From contig NZ_JYGE01000003.1 in assembly GCF_003012055.1 (NCBI RefSeq), positions 124,001 to 188,000 of the forward strand: a stretch of 64,000 bases of DNA, given 5' to 3'. This DNA is from Peptostreptococcus russellii. Lineage in GTDB: Bacteria > Bacillota > Clostridia > Peptostreptococcales > Peptostreptococcaceae. Each line of letters opens with the position of its first letter. Within the stretch, counting starts at the first letter, position 1. Below are positions 46,229 through 53,889 of this stretch, piece after piece. The translations under genes and the position numbers were made by a program. The notes beneath the pieces are model-generated. The model did no database searches, had not been told where the DNA came from, and was given only the letters and a program-made list of their open reading frames with translations.

Positions 46229-47074
46229 TTGATAGAATTCGGAAAGATTAACAAATTAGAAGTAATAAAGCAAAAAGAATATGGATACTTTGTAGGAGTT
46301 AAAGACGCTAGTGAAAAGATTGAAATACTATTGCCAACATCTAACATAGTAGATCCAGAGTCTATAGTAATAGGAGAAGATGTGGAAGTCTTTGTATACA
46401 AAGATTCACTAGGTAGACTAGTTGCTACACAAAAAACACCTAAAGCATTTGCAGAGGAAATAGCAATATTGACTGTCGCTGAAAATACTGAAATAGGTAG
46501 TTTTGTTAATATAGGTCTAGAAAGAGATGTTCTTGTTCCTTTTAGGGAGAAAAAATATCCTATATTTGAAGATGAAAAATATCCTTTCTATATATACGTA
46601 GATAAGTCAGAAAGACTTGCGGCGACAACTGATATAGAGGAACATCTATCTTTGGATAGCAAAATGAACTTAGGAGATACTTGTAGCGGCTATGTATATG
46701 GCTTCCAAAGCAATCAGACAGCACTTGTATGTGTAGAGCCAAATATATCAGGGATAATATTAAGAGACGAATACTATACTTCACTAAAAGAAGGAGATTA
46801 TTTAAAAAATCTTAGAGTTATAAAAATCTATGAAGATGGTAAGCTTGGTTTAACAACTAGAGCTGAAAGAAAAGAAGAGATGGATTCTTTAGAAAAGAAA
46901 ATTCTTAGCTATATGGAAGGTAATGATGGATTTATGAGGTTTAATGATAAATCTAATCCTGATGATTTAAGAATGGTCTTTAATACAAGTAAAAAGAATT
47001 TTAAGAGAACATTGGGAAATATGATGAAAAACAATATAATAAGACAAGATGAAGATGGAACTTGGTTAATCTAA
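46229..47074 (+). CDS. cvfB: CvfB-like S1/winged-helix RNA-binding protein
   Basis: 281 residues. Three S1-type domains (about 5-60, 65-130, 150-215) are followed by a C-terminal winged helix (about 225-281, with FNTSKKNFKRTLGNMMKNN), matching the CvfB/YitL family that binds RNA and affects virulence gene expression in S. aureus. It starts with TTG at 46229, 5 bases after GAGAGGT; no nearby ATG is in frame. It is the last gene of the malic enzyme string. Confidence 0.88.
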   Translation: MIEFGKINKLEVIKQKEYGYFVGVKDASEKIEILLPTSNIVDPESIVIGEDVEVFVYKDSLGRLVATQKTPKAFAEEIAILTVAENTEIGSFVNIGLERDVLVPFREKKYPIFEDEKYPFYIYVDKSERLAATTDIEEHLSLDSKMNLGDTCSGYVYGFQSNQTALVCVEPNISGIILRDEYYTSLKEGDYLKNLRVIKIYEDGKLGLTTRAERKEEMDSLEKKILSYMEGNDGFMRFNDKSNPDDLRMVFNTSKKNFKRTLGNMMKNNIIRQDEDGTWLI

Positions 47075-47109
47075 AGCGAAATTATTGCCGAATATATTGA
47101 ATAAATGAA

Positions 47110-47177
47110 AATAAATTGCAGAAAAATAATATAATGAAAAAAATTATCTTGAATAAATTGCAGTAAGAATTTATAAT
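47110..47177 (+). promoter_or_regulatory. Duplicated promoter segment upstream of nagB
   Basis: The 12-mer AATAAATTGCAG occurs at 47110-47121 and 47152-47163. In each case a TATAAT begins 20 bases after its first base (47130-47135, 47172-47177). The second copy forms a strong promoter: TTGAAT (47149-47154), 17 bp, TATAAT. The first looks like an older duplicate without a good -35. Confidence 0.7.
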
Positions 47178-47241
47178 ATAGTTATAGCATTAAATATTTA
47201 CACAAAATAACATTTGAAATGATAGAGAGAGAGGGATTTTT

Positions 47242-47991
47242 GTGAAAATTTACGTTTGCAAGGATTATGAAAGAATGGGTAGAGTAGCAGCGAACTATTT
47301 AGCAGCCCAAATAAATATTAAGCCAGATTCAGTATTAGGTCTAGCAACAGGTTCAACGCCAGTAGGAATGTATAAGGAGCTAGTTAAAAAATATGAGTCT
47401 AGAGATATAAGTTTTAAAGATATAGTGACTTTCAATTTGGATGAGTATGTAAATCTACCAAAAGAAAATATAAATAGCTATTATACTTTTATGCATGAAA
47501 ATTTGTTCGATAAGATTGATATAAATCCAGAGAATATAAATATGCCTGATGGAAATGCTAAAGATTTTGATAGTTATTCAAAGGAATATGAAAAAGCAAT
47601 AGCATTAAAAGGTGGAATTGACTTGCAAGTACTGGGAATAGGGAACAATGCTCATATAGGATTTAATGAACCTGGTGAATATTTTTCTAAAGAAACAACT
47701 GTTGTTGACCTGACAAGAAGTACAATAGATGCAAATTCAAGGTTTTTTGATTCTATTGATGAAGTTCCAAATCAGGCAATTAGCATGGGAATTGGCACTA
47801 TATTTAAGTCAGAAAAAATAATTTTATTGGCATCTGGTAAGACAAAGGCTGAAGCTATAAAAAATACTGTAAACGGACCTATAGATCCACATGTTCCAGC
47901 ATCAATACTTCAACTACATAAGAATGTTTTACTTATTATAGATGAACAAGCTGCATCTTTGCTAGATAAAAATTGCTATGAGACTGTATAG
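47242..47991 (+). CDS. nagB: Glucosamine-6-phosphate deaminase
   Basis: 249 residues. Converts glucosamine-6-phosphate to fructose-6-phosphate and ammonia, linking amino sugar use to glycolysis. Motifs seen are GLATGSTPVGMYKELV (about residues 33-48), the catalytic acid in FNLDEYVNL and GIGNNAHIGFNEPG (about 132-145), where Ala replaces the usual Gly before His. Length is standard for the non-allosteric Firmicute form. It starts with GTG after GAGAGAGGG. nagA is not adjacent. Confidence 0.95.
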   Translation: MKIYVCKDYERMGRVAANYLAAQINIKPDSVLGLATGSTPVGMYKELVKKYESRDISFKDIVTFNLDEYVNLPKENINSYYTFMHENLFDKIDINPENINMPDGNAKDFDSYSKEYEKAIALKGGIDLQVLGIGNNAHIGFNEPGEYFSKETTVVDLTRSTIDANSRFFDSIDEVPNQAISMGIGTIFKSEKIILLASGKTKAEAIKNTVNGPIDPHVPASILQLHKNVLLIIDEQAASLLDKNCYETV

Positions 47992-48048
47992 TTTTTACAT
48001 AGATTTATTAAAGTTAAAAAATTACGTGCAAAATAATGTAAAAAAGCT

Positions 48049-48157
48049 TATAATAGAAGAGTAGCATTGTAATTTTATTATAATGTTGCGTTTGACTCCC
48101 AACGATTTTGTTGTAGAGGAAAAACACCACTAAAACAAGTGGTGTTTTTCCTTTTTT
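48049..48157 (+). ncRNA. Putative small RNA or leader with strong terminator
   Basis: A TATAAT (48049-48054) lies upstream of about 95 bases that end in a perfect 13-bp terminator (ggaaaaacaccac 48118-48130, gtggtgtttttcc 48139-48151, T run). The interior includes a small hairpin candidate gttgcgtttgactcccaac (48084-48102). There is no coding frame. It could also be just the nagB terminator region. I do not recognise an RNA family. Confidence 0.4.
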
Positions 48158-48333
48158 ATAAGATATTTTAATAAATAGTGAATAATAGCAAATATAATGA
48201 AGTTTTATAAGATCTATACACATCGAGAGTTTGTATGCTACATATATATTGCAAATGTAATAGAATAGAAATTCACAATAGTATAGTCTAAAAATATAAA
48301 AACAAATAAATAAAGGAAAATATTGATATTTAA

Positions 48334-48375
48334 ACAAAAAAAAAGAACGGTTGAAATATCAACCCCTCTTTTTCT
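48334..48375. terminator. Second hairpin in the nagB-secA2 gap
   Basis: A stem ggttga/tcaacc (48349-48354, 48359-48364) is flanked by an A run on the left and CTCTTTTT on the right, so it could end transcripts in either direction. No further gene is seen between 47992 and 48591. Confidence 0.55.
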
Positions 48376-48475
48376 GTGAGAAATACTTAAAAAGAAATGT
48401 AATTTTTTAAGTATCTTTATTATACAATAAGTTAGTCAAAAAGTCTAATAAATTTTATTATAAATCTCTATCTTG

Positions 48476-48484
48476 TGATATAAT
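48476..48484 (+). promoter_or_regulatory. Extended -10 promoter of secA2
   Basis: TGATATAAT at 48476-48484, leaving a leader of about 100 bases before secA2. Confidence 0.5.
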
Positions 48485-48591
48485 AAAATAGATTTGTAAG
48501 TTATATATTAATTATAAATTTGTAAATATAAGTATTAAACATTGCAATAATATTAGCATTAAAAAAATTATAATACTAAAAGGAGAGTTAT

Positions 48592-50955
48592 ATGTCATTT
48601 TTAGATACATTTCTAAGTAAACAAGATAATGTTGAAATTAAGAAGTTAAATAAAATAGTTGAAAATATAGAAGGATTGGAAGAAAAAATATCATTACTTT
48701 CAGATGAAGAGTTGTCAAACAAGACCTCTGAATTTAAAAAAAGATTAAAAGATGGTGAAACTCTAGATGATATTTTGGAGGAAGCTTTTGCGGTTGCAAG
48801 GGAAGCTTCTAAGAGAGTATTGGGAATGAGGCAATATAAAGTTCAGCTTATAGGTGGAATAGTACTTCATCAGGGAAAAATTGCTGAAATGAAAACTGGA
48901 GAGGGTAAGACTCTAGTTGCGGTTGCACCATGTTATTTAAATGCACTTTTAGGTAAGGGTGTACATGTAATAACAGTAAATGATTATCTAGCCGAACGTG
49001 ATGCCGATACAGTTAGACCAGTATTTGATTTTTTGGGAATGACAGTTGGTACTATAATAGCAGGTCAGGATCCAAACACTCGAAGAAAGCAATATAGCTG
49101 TGATCTAGCTTATGGTACAAACGCTGAGTTTGGATTTGATTATTTGAGAGATAATATGGTTAAACGCCTATCTGATAAGGTTCAGGCAGAATTATCATAC
49201 TGCATTATAGATGAGGTAGACTCAATACTTATAGATGAGGCAAGAACTCCTTTGATAATTTCAGGTGAAGGAGATCCTATAAGTGATCTTTATTATAGGG
49301 CAGATGATTTTGTAAGAACAATAAATGAAGATGATTATGAATTGGATAAAAAAGAGCATACAGCTTCTTTTACAGAATCTGGATTCAAAAAGGCAGAACA
49401 ATTTTTCAAGATAAGAAATATAACTAACATAAATAATATGGCTATCTATCATCATATGAATCAAGCACTTGTGGCCCATAAGTTGATGGATATAGATGAT
49501 GATTATGTAGTGAAAGATGGAGAAGTATTTATAGTAGATGAGTTTACTGGTAGAATTATGGATGGAAGAAGATTCTCAGATGGACTTCATCAGGCTTTGG
49601 AAGCCAAAGAAAAAGTGAAAATTAACTCAGATAATAAAACTATGGCAACAGTAACTTATCAGAATTTCTTTAGAATGTATGACAAGATGTCTGGTATGAC
49701 AGGTACTGCTAAGACTGAAGAAGGTGAATTTGAACAGACATATCATACAAATGTTGTTCAAATACCTACAAATATGCCAGTAATTAGAAAAGATTTAGAT
49801 GACAAGGTATATACTACAGAAAAAAATAAGTTTGAAGCAGTAGTAGAAGAAATCATAAAAATACACTCTACAGGTCAGCCTGTATTAGTAGGTACAGCTA
49901 CAGTAGAGAAGTCTGAGTATTTATCTTCATTATTGAAAAAGAGAGGATTAAATCATGAAATTCTAAATGCTAAAAACGACAAAAAAGAAGCAGAGATAGT
50001 AGAAAAGGCAGGCTGTATAAATGCTATTACTATTGCTACAAATATGGCAGGTAGAGGTACAGATATAAAACTTGGTAATAATGATCCAGAAATGGAAGAA
50101 AAAGTAAAAAATCTAGGTGGTCTTTATGTTATAGGTACAGAGAGACATGAAGCAAGAAGAATTGACAATCAGTTAAGAGGTAGATCGGGCAGACAAGGTG
50201 ACCCTGGTGTTTCTAGATTCTTTGTAAGTATAGAAGATGAAATAATAAAGCTATATGGTGGTGCCGCTATTAAAAAAGCAAGTAAGAGGTTGAAAGAAGA
50301 TGAGCATGGAGCCATTTCTAGTAAGAGACTTAGCAGAGCTATAGAAAATGCTCAAAAGGGAATTGAAGGTAAGAACTTACAGCAGAGAAAAGATGTGTTA
50401 AAGTATGACAATGTTATAGATAAGCAGAGAAAGGTAATTTATGCAGAGAGAGATAAAGTTCTTGAGGGTGTAGATCTTACTGATACGATCATGCATATGG
50501 CAAGGGAAGTTGTAAATGAATTTGTAGATAAGTATATAGATTGTAAGCCAAGAAATTACTTTAAGTACTATAAGAGTATGTACAATGCATTTATGCCAGA
50601 CTCAACTCTTATTATCCCAAATGCAAGTCAGATGACTTCAAAAGAGTTTGCAGAAAGTACTCTTGATATTGTAAAGAGAATATATGAATTAAAAATGATG
50701 CTCTTGACAGAAGAAGAGTTCTATATGCAACAAAAAGAGATACTATTAAATGTTGTTGATAAGTACTGGGTAGATCATATCGACCTTATGGATCAAATGA
50801 GACAGAGTGTAGGATTAGTATCTGTTGCACAAAAGGACCCAGTAAAAGAATATACTATTGAAGCTTATGAAATGTTTAAAACTCTAAATAGAAAAATTAG
50901 AATGGAAACACTAAAATTTGTGTTCTCATTTGAAGGGTTAGAGGAAGAAGAATAA
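48592..50955 (+). CDS. secA2: Accessory protein translocase ATPase SecA2
   Basis: 787 residues with the full DEAD-type motor: Walker A GEGKT (103-107), IIDEVDSILIDEARTPLIIS, the preprotein cross-linking domain (about 225-365), VIVDEFTGRIM-type motifs, TNMAGRGTD and QLRGRSGRQGDPG in the second nucleotide domain, then wing and scaffold helices to the end. Housekeeping SecA proteins usually run past 830 residues and end in a CxCxSG zinc motif; this one stops at FSFEGLEEEE without it. The size and the location next to CWB2 proteins and a wall polysaccharide cluster match C. difficile SecA2, which exports S-layer and Cwp proteins. The housekeeping secA should be elsewhere in the genome. Confidence 0.85.
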   Translation: MSFLDTFLSKQDNVEIKKLNKIVENIEGLEEKISLLSDEELSNKTSEFKKRLKDGETLDDILEEAFAVAREASKRVLGMRQYKVQLIGGIVLHQGKIAEMKTGEGKTLVAVAPCYLNALLGKGVHVITVNDYLAERDADTVRPVFDFLGMTVGTIIAGQDPNTRRKQYSCDLAYGTNAEFGFDYLRDNMVKRLSDKVQAELSYCIIDEVDSILIDEARTPLIISGEGDPISDLYYRADDFVRTINEDDYELDKKEHTASFTESGFKKAEQFFKIRNITNINNMAIYHHMNQALVAHKLMDIDDDYVVKDGEVFIVDEFTGRIMDGRRFSDGLHQALEAKEKVKINSDNKTMATVTYQNFFRMYDKMSGMTGTAKTEEGEFEQTYHTNVVQIPTNMPVIRKDLDDKVYTTEKNKFEAVVEEIIKIHSTGQPVLVGTATVEKSEYLSSLLKKRGLNHEILNAKNDKKEAEIVEKAGCINAITIATNMAGRGTDIKLGNNDPEMEEKVKNLGGLYVIGTERHEARRIDNQLRGRSGRQGDPGVSRFFVSIEDEIIKLYGGAAIKKASKRLKEDEHGAISSKRLSRAIENAQKGIEGKNLQQRKDVLKYDNVIDKQRKVIYAERDKVLEGVDLTDTIMHMAREVVNEFVDKYIDCKPRNYFKYYKSMYNAFMPDSTLIIPNASQMTSKEFAESTLDIVKRIYELKMMLLTEEEFYMQQKEILLNVVDKYWVDHIDLMDQMRQSVGLVSVAQKDPVKEYTIEAYEMFKTLNRKIRMETLKFVFSFEGLEEEE

Positions 50956-50957
50956 AT

Positions 50958-52316
50958 ATGGAAACAAATGAGACAAACAGCCTTAAAAAGCTATTAGGTG
51001 AATACTATATAAAAATTAGAAATTACTATTTAAATAAAAAAAGAATTGATCAAGAATATGCACAGCTTAGAGTAGAGTCGATTGATTTATTAAGAGGAAT
51101 TGCAGTTATATTTTCCATATTTTTAATTTGTCAGGGACTTGAAAGCAAAGTTAATCCAAAGTATATGATTTCTACTTGGAATGGAATGGGGTTTGCAGAC
51201 TTATTACTACCATTTTTTATATTAATAATGGGTATGTCAATACCATTTTTCGTAAAGAAGAATCATCAAAATGGAAAGAGTGTATCGGAAATATCTAAAA
51301 AGGTATTTAAAAGATCAGTGATTTTATTTATTATTGGCCTATTTTATAGTATTTTATTCTTAGCATCTAATAAGGTTGTTAGATTGACAGGGCCGTATCA
51401 GTTACTGGCAATCAACTATGTAATATGTACAATGATTTATTTAGGGTTTCTTAAACTAAAAATTAAAAATAATGCTTTAACATATGTATTTATTGGGATA
51501 GGTACTTTTGTATCGCTTATTTTTACAGCGATTGCATTTAAAAATGGGTATTCAATAGAAAAAAGTATATTTCTACTAGTAGATAAAACAATCCTCAATG
51601 GATTTTCTAGCAACTCACTAGCAAATCCAGAAGGTATACTTGCAACATTTTCTGCCGTGCCTTTGACTATGTATGGTTTGGCTATAGGATGTATATTAAA
51701 TAAAAAGCCTATAGAAAATAAAAAATATATAAAATATAAAAGAAAAAGAATGGTAAAGGAACATGGTTGGAGCTTTGAAAATTTAGGAGCTGATATAAAA
51801 AGTTGGATAAATCTAAAATCAATAAAGTCACTACTTAGCAATTATTATAGGTTAAATAATGAAGCTAAAAAGATAATAAATTTACTTCTTATGGGGCTTG
51901 GATTTTATATAGTATCTAAGATTTTAGGAGTGTGGATTCCTCTTAATAGAAATGTATTTAGCATAACATTTGTTATGAGAGTAAGTTCTTATATGTTTTT
52001 TATAGAAACAATAGCTTATGTGTTATTTGATATTATAGGCTTTGAATTTGGAACATATCTGCTAAAAAGAATAGGTAAAAATGCGATTTTCGTGATTCTA
52101 TTTATTTCACTATTCCATAGATTATTGAATTTAATAAAGATTAAATCAATCTATACAGGAACTTGGATGGGATTTAACAATTGGTTTACAAATGATTTTA
52201 TACTTCCAATATCAGGTGCTGATTCAGCATCTGCAATATACGGTATTGCAGTGACTCTGGTATGGGTTTTAATTATGAATTTACTTGAGAAATACGAGCT
52301 TAAGATTAATATATAG
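50958..52316 (+). CDS. DUF5009/HGSNAT-like membrane acyltransferase
   Basis: 452 residues with about ten membrane helices. After a charged cytosolic N-terminus (1-35) comes ESIDLLRGIAVIFSIFLICQ and WNGMGFADLLLPFFILIMGM, matching the DUF5009 / heparan-alpha-glucosaminide acetyltransferase-like group, which moves acetyl groups across the membrane onto sugars. The start is 2 bases after the secA2 stop, so translation is probably coupled. Role inferred: acetylation of a wall glycopolymer or glycan. An inserted basic cytosolic loop (about 255-295) is less typical. Confidence 0.75.
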   Translation: METNETNSLKKLLGEYYIKIRNYYLNKKRIDQEYAQLRVESIDLLRGIAVIFSIFLICQGLESKVNPKYMISTWNGMGFADLLLPFFILIMGMSIPFFVKKNHQNGKSVSEISKKVFKRSVILFIIGLFYSILFLASNKVVRLTGPYQLLAINYVICTMIYLGFLKLKIKNNALTYVFIGIGTFVSLIFTAIAFKNGYSIEKSIFLLVDKTILNGFSSNSLANPEGILATFSAVPLTMYGLAIGCILNKKPIENKKYIKYKRKRMVKEHGWSFENLGADIKSWINLKSIKSLLSNYYRLNNEAKKIINLLLMGLGFYIVSKILGVWIPLNRNVFSITFVMRVSSYMFFIETIAYVLFDIIGFEFGTYLLKRIGKNAIFVILFISLFHRLLNLIKIKSIYTGTWMGFNNWFTNDFILPISGADSASAIYGIAVTLVWVLIMNLLEKYELKINI

Positions 52317-52329
52317 TAGTGGAGGAAAT

Positions 52330-53682
52330 ATGTTTAAGAAGAATATAGGAAAAAAAAGGATAAAAATAAGAATAAAAAAGATGGTAATTCTTATTGTTTC
52401 TTTGATTTTGATATTAGGTCTATTCAAACTATTCCACTATTATGGAAGTCAAAGAAAGATAATATCTGAATTTAAAAATACAAAGATAAGAGAAAGATTA
52501 ATAACAAATAACAAAAAAGTACAGATGGACAAGCCTTACAAGGTTAGAAATGATATCGTATATGTGCCAGTATTAGAGCTTTGTAAAAACTTCAATACTA
52601 GTGCAAGTTATAAATTTCTACCAGGTGGAAAAATAGAACTAAAATACAGAAAGTCAAGCTATATATTAGAAAGAGGATCCAATGAAGTAAGATTTGAAGA
52701 CAATCACAACATTATAAAAATGGATGGAATTGTTGAATTTATGGACGATACTCTTTATGTACCGCTTGATTTTATATACAAAATACTTGATGTAAATGTT
52801 GTTCAGGCAAGTGATGGAACTGTCTATATGGATAATTATCCAAAGAAGTTCAACTATTCTTGGGTAAAGGAAAATAGATACATAGCACATGCTCTAGGTG
52901 GTATAGATGGGAATGTATATACAAATTCTAGGCAAGCAATGGAAAAAAGTTATAAAAAAGGTATAAGAGTAATGGAAGCGGATATGTCACTTTCGTCAGA
53001 TGGAAAGTTAATACTGCTTCACTCTACAGATGCAACTAGCTTATCAAACCTTGGATTGCCAACTTCTTGGAAGAAGGAGATGCCTTCAGAAAAAGAATTT
53101 TTAGAGACAAAGATATTAAATAAGTATAACACTCTTAACTTTAAAGAAGTTGCTCAGTATATGAAGGAACACCCTGATATGTATCTTGTAGTTGATTTAA
53201 AGAAAAATGATATACATGAGGTTGAAGGTTGTTACAAAGAGTTGGTTAAGGTTGCTAAGCAAGTAGATCCAAGCGTCTTAAATAGAATAATACCTCAGAT
53301 ATATTATGAAGAGATGTATAGGCCGGTTATGAATATATATGATTTTAAATCTATGATATTTACAACTTATAGAATTGAAGAATTAGAAGTAAATAAAGTA
53401 GTAGATTTTTCATATGAACATGGGATAAAGATAGTTGCAGCAAATAAATTTAAATTCTCTAAGGAATTAACTACAAAACTAGTTGATAGAGGAATTAGTC
53501 TTTATATGTTTACATATAATGATGAAGAGGCTGTAAATTCATTGAGAAATAGTTATGTAAGTGGATTCTATACAGATTTTCTACCTAAAGAAAAAATCGA
53601 AAGAGATTCTGAAGGCAAAGTAATAGTTGATAAGAAAAAGATGAATGAAGTAAAAGAAAATAAAGAAAATGATAAGCAATAA
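52330..53682 (+). CDS. Membrane-anchored glycerophosphodiester phosphodiesterase with Cu-amine-oxidase-N-like domain
   Basis: 450 residues. A basic N-terminus and one membrane helix (about 18-38) anchor an external protein. Residues 55-175 resemble the copper amine oxidase N-terminal domain found in Firmicute wall proteins (VYVPVLELCKNF, LYVPLDFIYKIL). Residues 180-430 form a GDPD TIM barrel with the catalytic HALGG His and the metal and second His residues in MEADMSLSSDGKLILLHS. GDPDs cleave glycerophosphodiesters, so a role in trimming teichoic acid-like or phosphodiester-linked wall polymer is inferred. ATG 52330 follows GGAGG. The C-terminus is a Lys/Glu-rich tail. Confidence 0.85.
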   Translation: MFKKNIGKKRIKIRIKKMVILIVSLILILGLFKLFHYYGSQRKIISEFKNTKIRERLITNNKKVQMDKPYKVRNDIVYVPVLELCKNFNTSASYKFLPGGKIELKYRKSSYILERGSNEVRFEDNHNIIKMDGIVEFMDDTLYVPLDFIYKILDVNVVQASDGTVYMDNYPKKFNYSWVKENRYIAHALGGIDGNVYTNSRQAMEKSYKKGIRVMEADMSLSSDGKLILLHSTDATSLSNLGLPTSWKKEMPSEKEFLETKILNKYNTLNFKEVAQYMKEHPDMYLVVDLKKNDIHEVEGCYKELVKVAKQVDPSVLNRIIPQIYYEEMYRPVMNIYDFKSMIFTTYRIEELEVNKVVDFSYEHGIKIVAANKFKFSKELTTKLVDRGISLYMFTYNDEEAVNSLRNSYVSGFYTDFLPKEKIERDSEGKVIVDKKKMNEVKENKENDKQ

Positions 53683-53755
53683 AGTTATAGGAAGAAATAT
53701 ATTTGTATAGTAAATTTAACAAATACAAAAAAATAAATTAATATTATTATCTTAG

Positions 53756-53832
53756 GTTACAAACTGTAACTTTTGTGCTATAATATATCGAGTAGAGTTG
53801 ATATAAAAGTATGATGAGTTACAGAATGTAAC
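53756..53832 (+). promoter_or_regulatory. Amidase promoter bracketed by two GTTACA-N3-TGTAAC dyads
   Basis: Dyad 1 GTTACAAACTGTAAC (53756-53770) supplies the -35 (GTTACA), 17 bp before the extended -10 TGCTATAAT (53776-53784). Dyad 2 GTTACAGAATGTAAC (53818-53832) lies about 30 bases downstream of the predicted start site. The arrangement is typical of a repressor with two operators. Similar dyads precede the 3D-domain gene at 13.0 kb. Confidence 0.7.
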
Positions 53833-53889
53833 CTTTGTATTTTTAAAATTATATTTGTAATTATTAAATGTTTTTAAAGGAGGACGAAA

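Noticed and set aside
48592-50955. Housekeeping SecA1
   Set aside because: It is shorter than usual SecA1, lacks the C-terminal zinc motif, and lies beside CWB2 and wall polysaccharide genes. SecA1 remains possible if it is the only copy in the genome.
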